In this document: positions 1 through 12,004 of the stretch, piece after piece
How positions within the stretch are numbered: the stretch's first letter is position 1
Layout: every line of letters starts with the position of its first letter
Assembly (NCBI GenBank): GCA_009760855.2
Contig: WPIO01000012.1
Location: forward strand, 6,755,501 to 6,819,500
Source: Cristatella mucedo
Lineage: Eukaryota; Bryozoa; Phylactolaemata; Cristatellidae
DNA: 64,000 nucleotides
Reading direction: 5' to 3'
The notes under the pieces: model-generated
Databases searched by the model: none
What the model was told of the DNA's origin: nothing
Seen by the model: the letters and a program-made list of their open reading frames with translations, nothing else
Program-made: the position numbers and the translations under genes

Positions 1-564
1 CTGTTAAGGTCATTAGCTACCACATTGGTCTATACAGTCTCACAAGGCTTCTCTTAAACCAGCAGGCCCCTTCAGTGCTACACAGGAGCCAACTAATTCG
101 CCAGCTACTGTACTTCACATTCAGTACTACTTTTGTCTGCCGTTTTAGTCTAGTAAAGGAAGCAATAATTTCGTAGATGCAGGCAGCAAGTTACAGGAAG
201 GCTGGCGACTCGTTCAACGGATGCTTGTGTTAGTATACTTAGCTGAAGAAGCCACAGAATACTCCATATTGCTGCACTACACCTTGGTTTATACAGATCA
301 ATGGGTTAGCAAGGGTACGGCTTTCAAGTTGAAGCTTGTCTTTAATAATTGCTCAGTTAGTCAAAGCTAATAAGTTATGCTTTGCCTTATTCAGAGAGTG
401 GATACGGTTCGCCAGACATTAGCCCGATGATAACCTTCATCTCACCATTGTGCACCAAAATATAGCAAAAGGCGTTGGCAGCCCGATTATGGTATTACCA
501 ACTGACCTACGAAAATTCTGTAGCCAGCTGGACTCGAAACCCAGCATCTCAGAGCTAATGACTG
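1..564. other. Intergenic, nothing recognised
   Basis: No open frame longer than about 80 codons, no SINE promoter boxes and no repeat family shared with the rest of the window were seen here. It ends at the ATT-type tail of a LINE fragment. Confidence 0.5.
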
Positions 565-945
565 AAATAATAATAATAATACACTTGATAAAGCGCCCGA
601 GAGAACTTAATCTCTTTCTAGTAGCTCTACAATTGCTGCAAAGGAAGCACGACCGAACGGTTAGTGGTAGGATGCTCAATACATAACAAGAACAATATGG
701 TTAGGGGTGACTGAAGCACAGGGTCAGCATTCAAGTATGGTTATCTGCAGCATACAACAGTCAGCACACAAAGGACGAATCACACGGACCCACTAAATTC
801 TGTCATAAATAGATAGCTAGCTAAATAGATGCGTTTTTAGTTTCTTTTTAAATGTGGACAAGTCAGGAGATGTGGTGGAGCAGGTCGGGAGTGATTTCCA
901 GGCTCTGAAAGCATATGAACTACCGCCAAAGAATTTCTTTTCCAG
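565..945 (-). mobile_element. L2/CR1-like LINE, 5'-truncated 3' end
   Basis: On the minus strand this carries the last codons of the LINE ORF and its 3' UTR, then the hairpin (AAGCGCC-like arm, AGAGAACTT core) and an (AAT)n tail at 566-580. It matches the copies at 3.5, 35.7 and 59.4 kb but is decayed: the GGCGC arm near 630 reads GTAGCTC. Confidence 0.75.
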
Positions 946-1590
946 TATGATTTGAACCCGAGATAGCAAGGCTAATGACCTTGGATAAATAAGGAGGGAG
1001 ACGCACTAGCAACTAGAGCAGCTGTTAGTTCTGGCAGAGGCTGAAACAGCCACGAGCGGACCTGACAGCCCCGGAGATCATGGCTCGTCTCTAGGCCTCC
1101 GAAAGGAATCAAACCAACAATATTACTGCAAGCCAACATGGGTGAGGAGAAAAGTGAATTAAATAAGGATGGCTGATAAGGACAAGCACCTCAGCAAAGT
1201 GTGGCAGCTATCGTATGCTCATCATCCGAACTAGCTTCAACATGGCTTTTATTGATATAAAAAACTGAGATTCTAGCAGTGCTCACTTGGATGCTTGTGT
1301 CTCAGCACAGCTCTTACATGCACAACCAGAAGTAGGTTAACAACTAACAGCACAATCGGATATCAGGCTGTTCCTCCTTATGGTCAGGACAGCTTAAAAC
1401 AGCATGGCGTCTGCAGCATCGTGCACAATGTGCTGGAACAGCATAGCAGCTGATGACAACTGAGAAAGAAGACCCAGAGGTTCTGCACTGCTGCTGCAAC
1501 CAACCGCATGCCTTAGCTACATGAGGGAGGCATCTTTCGCAGGCACTGTGAACCTCAGGTTGAGCGACCTATGAGCATTCACGCAACTGC
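946..1590. other. CEP19 3' flank, nothing else recognised
   Basis: Lies downstream of the CEP19 stop. It contains a minus-strand AATAAA at 1253..1248 that could end the transcript. No other feature was recognised. Confidence 0.4.
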
Positions 1591-4500
1591 TCAGAATCCA
1601 CCACTTTCTTCGTCCGATGACCAATTGACGGTTTCTACTGCACCACCAACGTCAAAGTCAACTTCAATGTCATACTGAAAGTCGCTGTCACCTGGTTTCT
1701 TACGATTCTTTTCAAATATGTCATCCATGAGCATCTTTTTCTTCTTCAGAGTATCTTCATCGACCTGCAAATAGGGCAGTTGCATAACATAAGAGTGCTT
1801 CTAGTCTGCCTTGTAAGCCTATTGGCTCAAGGAGAAAGCTGATCGGCTGCACAGCCTCATTCCTTCATTAGCTCCCTCAAGCCTAGATCGGCCAGCATGT
1901 CAAAGACCTTAAGAAGTGGGGGGATAAGATCATACCAGAACTCGGGTGACAGCGTGTGAGGAAAAGGTTGCTCAAGAGTCTAGTCGTATTGCATACGCCT
2001 AGCATACATATTCCCAGCATATGTCAATGTCAGAATACAGTCGTCCCTCGCTACTGTGCATTTCGACTTCACTCTTTCGTGGCGTCACTCTATTGAGATT
2101 TTTAAAAATACATGTACATTCATTAAAAAGTTGATCAAGATAGTGTAAATAATAACCGCATGCAGTTGTCTGATTCAATTATTCACCCCTGCATTACAAT
2201 TAAAATGAAATTCTTATGTATGGAACGTGGAAGAAGACGACCACATACTTACAGAAGATACTGCAGCACCTGAAGACTCTCCTACTGAAATCGTGCCTTC
2301 AGAGGAACAGTAACTTGCTCTTCTTTGCTGTGCAGTACATCTCTTCATCGTCATTGCTTCATCATCAAACAAGTTACACTATTTTCATAGGTTAGTGGTT
2401 GTATGTATGAACTGTGTGTGTGTGTAATTAAATGCAAAATAATAATGTGATGATAGTTGTAACGTCTAGTGTCTTATTTTCTCTTACTTTGTCAAATATA
2501 TTGGGTAATTCGAGTGCAGTGATGACTAAGGGGCATTATTTCATGTCCAGATGACTCTAATAATGTTAAAAAACGTATTTTGAGGGTCAAGAACAGGTTT
2601 TCTATGCTCTAACTACAAACATATTTTATTTATAAATACAGAATAACAGGACAGTTAGCTGCTGCTCTGTCAAGCAAAAATACTGCAGCTCAAATACACT
2701 GCTGCACAGCTAGGCAGTGTGCCACAGCATTCTGCCTATGGTGACCCACAATAGCCAATAAAGACAGGGCATTTGGCATACCACAGAGTATAGATGCACT
2801 ACAGATGCACAGTGCCCACGCAAAAATGAATGAGGGGCAACTGTCTGAGAAATGACAGTATCATGCAGCTTGCAAAGAGCTGCTAGCATTAGCAATTCCA
2901 CGAGAATTCTTTGAGAAGGAGTCACAGAATAGAAGTGAGATCGATGATGCAGGCTGAATACGGTTGCATCCGGTCTCACAATCGGCGTACCCACTCTTTC
3001 TGGTGGTAAGGTACACTGGTTTACACTGGCAGTAACAATCTCTGGTAGTTACCACTAGGTTTTCTAATATCTGAGTAACACTAGGTTTGTCCATAGCTAG
3101 TAAATTAGTTTTACTGTCATTCAATTTATAAAAGTTTGTTTCCTTCCAAGTGTAAATGTCAACAGTGCACCCAGCCTGGTAGTTTAGAAAGCTTGACTTG
3201 ATGAAAGGCTAGCAGGATCAAAGAACGGTACAGCTACGTATTATCTGCATAAAAATGGAAGCCCAGATTGTGCTTGGCGATTGCATCAGCATGAGGGAGA
3301 GTATAAATTGCATAATGAAGTAGACCAAGTACATATCTCTAAGGTATCCTGTACTTCAAAGGCTCCCCTTCCATATGACCACTGCCCGGTGACATTGAGG
3401 CAGTGCAATCTCCCACTGACAACCAAACAGTGCAGGGCCAGCGATTTATAAGCGAGATAATAATAATAATAATAATAAAAATAATGATGCTCTTGATAAA
3501 GCGCCCTCAGAGAACTCAATCTCTCTCTAGGCGCTTTACATTTTCTGCAAAGGGAAATGCAATTGAATGGTGAGTAATATCATGCTTGATAAACAAATAA
3601 CATGAATAACGTGGTTAGGGGTGACATGCACAGGGTCAGCATGCAAATGTGGTTAGTGGCAGCATGCACAGTGTCAGCATGCATAAGCACATGAAGGACG
3701 AATCACAGGGGCCCACTAAATGCTGTTCAAAATAGGTGTTTTTAAGTTAATTTTAAATGTGGTCAGGTCTGGAGATGTTCTGACTCAGGTCGGGAGGGAG
3801 TTCCAGGCTTTGGGCGCATACGAACTAAATGCACGGTCTCCAAAGGATTTGAGGTTTCTACTGGGTATTTGTAGACTGCTGGATTCCAAAAAGCGGGTGG
3901 TACGATACTTGGCCTGATGGGGAGTATATCTGAGAGATAGGCTGGAGCCAAAGAACGTAGCGACCTAAAAGTGAGCGACAAAACCTTGAAGTCAATCCGT
4001 TGCTTGACTGGTAGCCAGCGCAGGTAGGCGAGAAGTGGTGTAATGTGGCAACTGCAATGCTCACGACAGACAAGCCTAGCTGCAGAGTTTTGCACCAGCT
4101 GCAATTGCCTGATCGCACATGCTGGTAGGCCAGTAAGCAGTGAGTTGCAGAAGTCGAGACGGGATGTCACGAATGCATGGACCAACTTGGACGTGGTATC
4201 CTTATCTAAACAAGCCCGAATTTTAGCAATGTTATGAAGCTGAAAATAGGTAGATTTGACTGTGGAGCTGATATGGTCGTCTAACGAGAGGTCGCTTTGG
4301 AATATGACACCTAGATTTCGAGCTAATTCAACTGGAGATATGCTGGCAGAGCCAATTTTGAGCGTCAGCCTTTCCGATTTCTGAATCACACTTGGTTTTC
4401 CTATAACTAGTAAGTTAGTTTTATCATCGTTAAGTTTTAGAAAATTTGCTGCCATCCATGTGCTGATGTCATCAACACATGCAGCAAGTGAGTTGAGAGA

Positions 4501-5578
4501 ATTTGAGGTGCTCGAAGGCTGGGAGGGATAAAAGTAAAGGTACAACTGAGTGCCACCTGCATAGAAGTGAAAGCCTAGATCATGCTTGGCAATCACATCA
4601 GCAAGAAGGAGAGTATAAACCGATAAGAGGTACCCAGCAAGAATTAATGAACAGATGAATTAGAAAGCCCAAAAACGATAGTCCTAGTGCCTGCAGAAAG
4701 CCTACCGATTGCAGCGCCTTCCGTTTGGCTACAATTCCTCGGGAGTGCGGCTATGCCACTATCGTGGCCACCCCAAGCTCCCACACTCTGCCTCCGGTTT
4801 GGTGGTAACTACCCTTTCAGAAGCCTCATAACAGCCTCATTTGCAGAGTGGCAGAACAGCCTACTCGTCGACCATCACCACTTGCAGTTGGCCATAAAAA
4901 ATTACCTACGGCGGAATTTGAACCAACAACTTCGGTCTTTAAGAGTGGGTGCGTTACCTCCTGGACTATCAGGACCCTTAACTACAATGCCGTATACCTT
5001 ACAAAGATTGCAAAGCTGGTTTCAGTCACGTTACAATCTTCATGCACTAAGCATTGGTGTCAAAGGATCAGGTTAAATTCATGAGGCAAACGAGACATTG
5101 TGTCTTCTTTTTCCGAAGGAAAGGCACATCGAAAGCTGTGAGGGATGCGATGTTCTGATGTCTATCATAATCTGGTTAAGTAAAGACAGACAGCAGAAAG
5201 CTAGCATCACCAAACACACTAATCAGAAGAAGTTAGGTGAGAAGCAATAGAGCTTACCTTGTTGAGATCTTCTTCAGGGTCGATGTGGCCGACATCACTG
5301 CACTTCTTGATGCACTCGCTCAGTGGCAGACCCTTCAGGCTCTCCTGTACGACAGTAAGTAGCTTCATAAGCTGCTTTAGGCTGATGTGCTGAACAATAG
5401 CCCGATGCTTGGGGCTAGTCCTTAGCTGGCTGACAAAATCCACAAGGCTGCAGCGTGCAGTCAGATCCTTTAGCGGAATGCTACGTCGGCGGGTGCTACC
5501 AGTGCTATCCGAGTATGTCACAATCAGTACCGGAGGATCGACCTTTACTCCACATCGCAGTGGCGTCATGTCTTCCAT
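1591..5578 (-). CDS. CEP19: CEP19, centrosomal/ciliary protein, two coding exons
   Basis: Coding exons are 5578..5258 and 1764..1591, stop included, giving 164 residues, close to the vertebrate protein. The donor AAG|GTAAGC and the acceptor CTATTTGCAG|GTC join in phase 0, restoring the family segment DPEEDLNK-VDEDTLKKKK. The N-terminal part has the CEP19 hallmark RCGVKVDPP; the C-terminal exon has DDIFEKNRKK and QYDIEVDFD and ends in an acidic tail. CEP19 is known as a centriole and basal-body protein that helps recruit RABL2 for cilium assembly. The start is inferred: ATG at 5578 (or 5569) is the first in frame. An acceptor-like TTTTGTGTGAAACAG lies just upstream, so a 5' noncoding exon is likely. 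A minus-strand AATAAA lies at 1253..1248. The 3.5 kb intron holds two same-strand LINE fragments and a SINE. Confidence 0.93.
3040..3440 (-). mobile_element. Decayed L2/CR1-like LINE reverse-transcriptase fragment
   Basis: The minus strand still shows DSKTNLLAMDKPSVTQ, equivalent to the [16 protein letters not shown] segment of better copies, and further upstream the remains of the FHFYADD region, now full of indels. It is internal to the element, lacks both ends and sits inside the CEP19 intron beside a younger copy. Confidence 0.65.
3455..4635 (-). mobile_element. L2/CR1-like LINE, 5'-truncated, longest uninterrupted ORF of the family here
   Basis: A 277-codon minus-strand frame (4596..3763) covers the second half of the reverse transcriptase: [68 protein letters not shown]. 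The frame is lost near the C terminus, where sister copies read SFGDPAFSSYAPKAWNSLP. The catalytic YADD is YAGG (residues 12-15 of this frame), so it is dead. The 3' UTR, hairpin and an (AAT)n tail at 3459-3478 follow. 5' truncated near 4635. Sits in the CEP19 intron on the same strand. Confidence 0.88.
4825..4985 (-). mobile_element. SINE1 copy, diverged
   Basis: Read on the minus strand it has a degenerate B box (rc of GGAATTTGAACCAAC), the NCCGCTGCAAG-like middle and the CTGTTATGAGGCT tail seen in the good copy at 50.4 kb. The A box is eroded. Confidence 0.5.
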
Positions 5579-5734
5579 AGGCTGTTTCACACAAAAGCAA
5601 CAGATGGAGTCCTATAAGTGAGCTTGCTAAGCACAAAGCAATGCATGTGCAGCAAAGCAAGTCATGTCACGATGCCGATATTTGAGTGAACCACCGGACT
5701 ACGGACGATAACATTGCTACTGGATCTTAGCCGG

Positions 5735-5885
5735 GCGCAAAGGTGATCACACTTCACGACCGAATTCATGAGTTCGACTCTGTAGTGTCAGAGTCTGTAA
5801 TATGTGATTGGCCGCTGTGAGTGAGACGAAAGCCATTAATGCTTCTCAGCAGCCATATCTTTAAGCCTGTTGTATAAGTTAATCT
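5735..5885 (+). mobile_element. SINE1 copy, diverged, head lost
   Basis: Contains CTTCACGACC, a B box-like GAGTTCGACTCTG, GGCCGCTGTGAG and a tail ending AAGCCTGTTGTATAAG. These line up in order with the copies at 20.3 and 50.4 kb. Confidence 0.45.
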
Positions 5886-5984
5886 TCACTTTTTATTTTT
5901 GGAGGTGCTCAAGTCCGTCTAGCTCAGTGGTCCCAGCTTTTTCTGCTCAAATCATTTAGATCCACACACATTTCTAGTTAGCTG

Positions 5985-6130
5985 ATTAAACAGCCTCATT
6001 TATACAGAGGCAGAAGAGCCTTACCGGCTATCAGCAACCCTTGCAGTGGGAAATAAAGGATTGCCACCTCCGGACTCGTGCCAACCATCCGGGTCGTGAA
6101 GCACTAGCACCTTATCCTGGTAGTGCCCCT
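5985..6130 (-). mobile_element. SINE1 copy
   Basis: The plus strand shows the reverse complement of the SINE1 3' half: GCTGATTAAACAGCCTC, GCAGAAGAGCC, CTTGCAGTGGGAAATAAAGG, then the eroded B-box region and GGGTCGTGAAG. The 5' head is cut or decayed. Confidence 0.6.
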
Positions 6131-6134
6131 CTAA

Positions 6135-7465
6135 CCTAGCATATCTAAGTATTACTCAGAATAGTAAAGTGCACGAGTTTCCAAGAAAGAGAATACCAAA
6201 TAAATTTTCAAGAGTACCAAGTTACTTGCACGACAATTTTTAAAACTCATAACTTGTCTGATTAATTCAGTACATTCCATGAACTAAATCACTACCCAAC
6301 AAGTTATTAATATTTAGGATTGTCTTCGTGAAAATATATAAATTGTTTTGAGACTGGGTCCAAGACAGTCTTGAATAACCATGCATACTAAGGAGGATCG
6401 ATCTATGTATGACCTGCATGGCGATAGAAATACAATAACAAACTTCTGATACAATGTCTATAATGCAGCACAGTTATCAGATACCTCCCTCTGTAACCAA
6501 AATAAATAACGGCCTTTAATGGCCAGTCATCTCATTCACCCTCATTTTCAGTGCCACGGGCCACATTCTACAAAGACAACTATAAACGAACGTTCAACAG
6601 TTAATAAGTAAACAAGAATGGTGAGCTGTTAAGATGCCAGTCTCGGCTGTTGGGTGCTTCAGGCGATATATCCAGGGACGAGATGACTGCATTCGCCTTA
6701 CTCTCTAGGCATGTGTCGTTGGGTCGTACGGTCAACGCTAGAGCAGCACACGGCATATTCCTGTTCATTTTTATCGCTACGGTATCTCTAGACTGTCATT
6801 GGAGGTACATACTGTAAATGCAACAGACAATTCGAAACTGAGAATTCAAAATTCTTTCTTGCCAGCGACTTTGGTGCATCGGCCTTATCGCGCCTGCAGC
6901 AGGGTCCCTTAGGATGAGAAAGCTAGCTGCCTTTCCTCGACAGGAGCTTTTGTTGTGCATGTCATACATAGATTGTGTAACTCACTACAACATCTCTAGC
7001 ACAGCAATGAAATCTTGTTCCTGCTCCAGATCTTGTTCCTGCTCCAGAGTTCTGTACCTCATTTTCGCTAGTCATCACTACTACTCTTTACTGCTTATTC
7101 ACCTAATTATTCTCTTACATATTGCTTGCCATTCCGATTTGGTGTAAGACAGGAATTTTTTGCTACTATCTGAACACAGGAATCTTGTCCGAATTTACAT
7201 GCAACCCAGCAAACTCTAAGCATAGCAGCCAACTAGTTTGCCATTGGCTTGCATAGCTACAGATAGGAATACATTACACACATCAAGAACGCATGCATGT
7301 GCACACGTGCCCACACACACGCACACACACACACACACACATTCGTGCGAGAATGGAAACACAAACAAACATATGTATGTGTTCAGGTACAATACTGGCA
7401 CATCCACTTGGCTGAAATGTTTTTGAGCAAGGTGGGCATACGACCGAAGTATAAAGTAAAAGTAA
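6135..7465. other. Intergenic, short repeats only
   Basis: Holds an 18-base tandem doublet (TCTTGTTCCTGCTCCAGA) at about 7014-7049 and an (AC)n run at 7312-7340. No open frame here resembles a known protein. Confidence 0.5.
7312..7340. repeat. (AC)n microsatellite
   Basis: An almost pure CA repeat interrupted once by CG, preceded by CACACGTGCC. It creates spurious Thr-His and Val-Cys ORFs on both strands. Confidence 0.95.
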
Positions 7466-7469
7466 AGCA

Positions 7470-7625
7470 CAGGTTTGCTGATTCAGCAGCTTCATTTATA
7501 TAGCAGCAGAAGAGTCTAAGCAGCTATCATACTGCTTGTAGCGGACAATAAAGGATTGCCAGCTGCAGGACTCGAAATCACGACAAGTGCTGTGAAGTGA
7601 GCACTCCTTACTCCTAAGCTGTGAC
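7470..7625 (-). mobile_element. SINE1 copy
   Basis: The plus strand shows GCTGATTCAGCAGC, GCAGCAGAAGAG, GACAATAAAGGATTGCC, GCAGGACTCGAAATCACGAC and then a decayed A-box region. The order is the same as in the copy at 12.5 kb. Confidence 0.55.
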
Positions 7626-7629
7626 TGTA

Positions 7630-10440
7630 CAACATTAAAGTCTAACTTGAGTAGCACAGTTCAAGGCAGAAAAAAACAACAAAAAGGCATGGTCATCAAG
7701 CAGTGCCAGATGAGCTGAAGCAAGCGCACAGCTACACGGGGATTTCATACTTCTTCCTGTGTGACCTCAGCGTAGGTTCAAGAAAAAATCGTCTACTCTA
7801 ATGTTCAAACACTCTGTAGGTGCTCCTCTGCAAACAACCTCAGCCATCATCCATAATCTGGCGGTCTAAGAGGTCACTTGCCTCCTGAAGTCGTCGGTAC
7901 ATCTAGGAAAGTTGCTAAACCTTGATCGGCTGGAATCAAAGCTTATGGGTTCAACCCACAGGATGAGAAGAGATGCGTTCAGGTGCTACGATCACCTTTT
8001 GAGGATACACAATACTTTACAGTATTGTTAACTAGCCAACCACCTCAAAACCATCTAAAAATGTGTGTTGCACTCAAGCCTTGAGTTTTCGGAGCCCATA
8101 GATTGGTAACCACTTTCTGCTGACCACTGGGCTACACATAAACATGATTCTTACTAGAATACTGCATGAGCCAGCCAAGGTGCCTTTGGGAGCTCCTAGT
8201 AAGCACACGACCCACTGCAGCTGGGCATTCCAGCTCTGGCTGCCAGCATAACCTACTATTAGTTTATCTATTTGGTGGTGTACGTTGGAGTTTACTATTG
8301 GTATGCAGCAATGCAAGCAGGCGGCACAGTCATGTGCTCACAGTGGATAGGCTAGCAAGACCACAAATGAGTGAAGGTCGAATAACAAAGGAAACTGCAA
8401 TTCATAATCAGCCATGAAAAACCCATCAGTGGGTGGCCAGAAGAGAGCAGCAAAGCTTGAGATGAAAACCTGACCCGGCCTAAGACTAAGAAAGTTCCAG
8501 ATTTACATATGTCAGTACTTGGTCTCATCGGGCCACTCTTTGGCAGCTTGAGCTCTAAATCAAAAACACGACTGAAAGGCCCGGTCAAGCATTAGGATGC
8601 GAGTATGCCACCCAGAAGAACCCGTGGGAAGGATGAATACCCACGAGCTAGATTGAACAGGTAAGCCGCCTGCCATCGGTTTCGTGATGAAACGTGACTC
8701 TTTTGCAAAACACTCAGTTTCGAACAAAGCAGCAATGCATACTATTAGTTAGGTAAATGTAATGCACATGCATTCCAAAGGCAGTTGTGCTTGTATTTAT
8801 TAGCAACATCCAAGTACACTCGATACTTCACCGGCGTTATAAAAGCAGTTGTGTTTGTTAAGTTAATCAAAGGCCTTCACCAAAAATGCATCCCCCGGTT
8901 TAAAGCTGCTTATAGGTACAATCTAAAAATGCATCCCACGGTTTCCAGCCATGTATAGGTAAAATCTGATAAGCATACCTAATCTATCATATTATATTAC
9001 CTAATCTAAAAGCTGCTCGGTCTTCGCCCAGGCAAATCCTGCCAACACAGTCAGATATCTGAGTACAAGCTCGAACATCAAAGCATTGAGGGACCTATGA
9101 TACATGGCGCGGGATGGCACAAGCACAATCAGGAGAACACCAGCATAGCGACAAGGTCACTCCACGGAGGACCACCCAAGTCGACGGGCACGCAAGAAAA
9201 GAAGAGCCCGATGCCACAGCTCAGACTACGGTGTTGCTACGGCAGCTGTAGCACAGAGTGGTGTTTTAAGTCTGGAAATCGGTTTGCTTCCAAGCAGCAC
9301 CACGCGACAGTACCAAGCAGAATAATTAATATAGCAGTACAGCCCAGGCTTACCAGCGATTCGTGTCCAAATCAATTAAAACGCTTCGGTTCAAGTAGAT
9401 GTGAGCGAGGCCTGACAGCCACTCTTAAAAGCGTTTTAAGCTTTTGGCGCCTGTCGCCTTTAACCGCTCATTGCCATGGTTTGGCAAGTATGCGTTACCT
9501 ACTGGGCAGGCAGAAAGATCGACTGTTTTGCGACGGCTCAGTACCACCACAGCAAGGTAACCATTAAGGTAGCGTTACGCCTGGGCCGTCGCTTAGCTGC
9601 TACTGCATCTGCATGCCAGGCCACACTACTTCCGGTAAGGTATTTCCAGTTGGTACGTTAATGTCCTTACGCTCCAACTCTGGGAGGCCTAATTCATGAA
9701 TAAAATGCGTACACCAGTGGTCTAGGCCAGATGTCTGAAAATCCCCCTCAAAATAGAATGGCTAAAATCGAATATGATACCAATTTGAATCATATTCTCG
9801 GTAGCTTTTTACTCGCCGACAACGTAAGACGAGTTCAGTAGCCGACAAAGCTCAGGGTTGTTCGGAGTACATGACTTGCCGTAATGCTTTTTGCCCAATA
9901 TTTTTGCTTTCAGTTCTTATTTGGTCATCGAGCTACCTGTTGTAGAGCTGACGCCGTAGATCTTACTCAATCGGCGTATTCCCGTATGGCGGACAACAGA
10001 TACGCGTCTGAGGTCGCATACGCTCACAATCCAGAAATCAACGGTCGAAAATTAATAATTACACTGTCGATCCTAATTCGTACGAATTTTGACACTACTG
10101 AGCTGCTATAGTGAGCTGTGCTAACAGACTCAGCAAAGGATATTAGGGATGAGATGCAACTTCGGTCGCTGGGTGCGACCATTCATTGGTTTTTAAGCAC
10201 CTTAGTTTTGTCGTTTAGAAACATCGACGAATGCTTAGGTAGGCAAATTAAGGTCTTGAAGTTGAATGTATTCAGTTCCACTTTCTGAGGTAGCTGACTG
10301 CAATGCCTGCAGCAGAGTTTGAAGCAGGCACGGTGCGCGCTACTGTAACGTTGGGTTGGTTGTTTCGACTCCAGCCACCGCCATTCTTCCGAGTTAGACG
10401 CGACTGTGGATCGAGCTCGTCTACTTATTGTCACTCCTTC
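7630..10440. other. Intergenic, no gene recognised
   Basis: A B-box-like TGGGTTCAACCCA lies at about 7948-7960 without a matching A box. A 156-codon plus-strand frame at 9097-9567 has no recognisable motif, biased composition and no flanking splice logic, and I do not regard it as a gene. AT-rich stretches surround 8990. Confidence 0.4.
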
Positions 10441-10460
10441 CCCCTCTCAATCTCCCTGTA

Positions 10461-10471
10461 CCTCCCTCCCT

Positions 10472-10559
<88 letters not shown>
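10461..10559. repeat. (CCCT)n then (TC)n microsatellite
   Basis: About 20 bases of CCCT units pass into about 80 bases of pure TC. It is followed by TATACATATATATG and then a CACG-rich run at 10580-10614. The long ORFs on both strands here are artefacts of this repeat. Confidence 0.97.
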
Positions 10560-10562
<3 letters not shown>

Positions 10563-10579
10563 CATATATATGCATACAT

Positions 10580-10614
10580 ACACGCACGCACGCACGCACG
10601 CCCGCACGCACGCG
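10580..10614. repeat. (CACG)n run
   Basis: Imperfect CACG units beside the TC tract, with one GCCC variant near the end. Confidence 0.85.
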
Positions 10615-11471
10615 CATATATATATGACCTGTATTAAGTACTCATTTATTGGATGGACTGTTGATATACATCCGCTCAATGTGTCTGATCTGATAAACTC
10701 TTGGGGTTGGGTAGCTACAGCGTCTGGGTATACATTAGATCGCAGTTTTCCCAACGACGCTCAATGCCGGGGCCTGGCGGCCAAAGAGAGGCGGCGGATC
10801 GGCAGCTCTGGCAACTCCGGCTCTCATCCTCCGCTCTCATCCAACCACTCCGTGTACGCGCCCGACACTCCGAACGATTGTCTCGCGTCTGACCCGACAG
10901 TCACTTCAGTCCTTCATCAATCCGCCCACGCTCTTCTCATCTTACGCCTTGGTCACGTTCGAGCTAGGCCAGCGGTTCTCCATTCAACTTCACGTGGCAA
11001 CTTCCCGTCTGCTACTTCACAAACTCTATTTGTAACCGTCTTCATGCTGATTGATTACTAATAGCTCTCGGGCCGACGGTCATTGGTCTCCTGCACTACG
11101 CCAAACCTTCGGGCGAGTGCCTACGGTCCAGTCGCCTACCTTTGGTCATTAGTCGTGCTTGGCTGAGCCAGACGCCTCTGCCTTGCACAGCCTATGCCGT
11201 CCCTCTTTTGCATGGCCTGAACTGCCATTCTCGATTGTCATCCAAGCTATTTCCCTTCCATACGTTCGATACCTTAATGCACGCCCGTTACATTACTGGG
11301 CTGCCCCTCTACTTTGCTAATGAGTTGCAGACTTCACATGCAAGCTTTAGAACGAGCGTTTTCAGATAGACAACATTTTGCAAATGAAGCGACAATGTAG
11401 TTCGTATATATGTATTGTATGCAGGCTCCTCTGATAAGCCACTGGTGAGCTGTTAGAAGCACCACCAAGAG

Positions 11472-11665
11472 GGGCCGGTGCACAGCTGTGGTCCGCCTGT
11501 GATGTGGTATGGACACAGGCCGGTAACCAGCTGGTGGCCAGATGGTGGATTCACCATCAGGGTCGGCCAGTGCACTGCTGTGGTCCGCCTTTGATGTGGC
11601 ATGGACCAGCTGGTGGCCAGATGGTGGATTCACCATCAGGGTCGGCCGGTGCACAGTTGTGGTCG
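11472..11665. repeat. Minisatellite, about 2.2 copies of an 80-95 base unit
   Basis: The unit starts GGCCGGTGCACAGCTGTGG, passes through GTGATGTGGTATGGAC and ends CAGATGGTGGATTCACCATCAGGGTC. The first copy has extra bases (ACAGGCCGGTAACCAGC). The third copy stops after its first 20 or so bases. It inflates ORFs on both strands at 11.3-11.9 kb. Confidence 0.85.
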
Positions 11666-12004
11666 ATGAATCATCGGAGTCGACCAGGGGACGGGGAGTC
11701 GTGTGAGAGCAGGGGCCGAGGGGAGCCGTGCGCTCTTCGGCTCCGTGCGTTAGTAATAAACTGTCGGTGTTGGGCATCGGCTGTCTCTCTGCTGTGCGAA
11801 CAAACCACAGACAAACAGACCTTCTAGCGATTGCGGGATTCTGAAGTTTGGAGACGCGGTCAGAACTAATCGGAGTCAATCGATACATATACTTGGGATC
11901 GTGCGATGTGAACGGTCACGGCCAGTACTGTTCGAACAGTAAGCTGACATTGGAATTAGTTTAATCCAATACAGCAAAGCCAATTGTAGGCGAAGGGTGC
12001 GGCA

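Noticed and set aside
3763-4596. 277-codon frame as a host gene
   Set aside because: Reverse-transcriptase motifs, a LINE 3' tail and several relatives in the window show it is a dead LINE.
9097-9567. 156-codon plus-strand frame
   Set aside because: Biased composition, no motif, no adjacent exons; judged chance.
10303-11061. 252-codon plus-strand frame
   Set aside because: Most of it is translated TC and CACG microsatellite; the remainder has no motif or splice logic.
11334-11888. 184-codon minus-strand frame
   Set aside because: Its length comes from the minisatellite, whose unit lacks stops in this frame. No recognisable domain.
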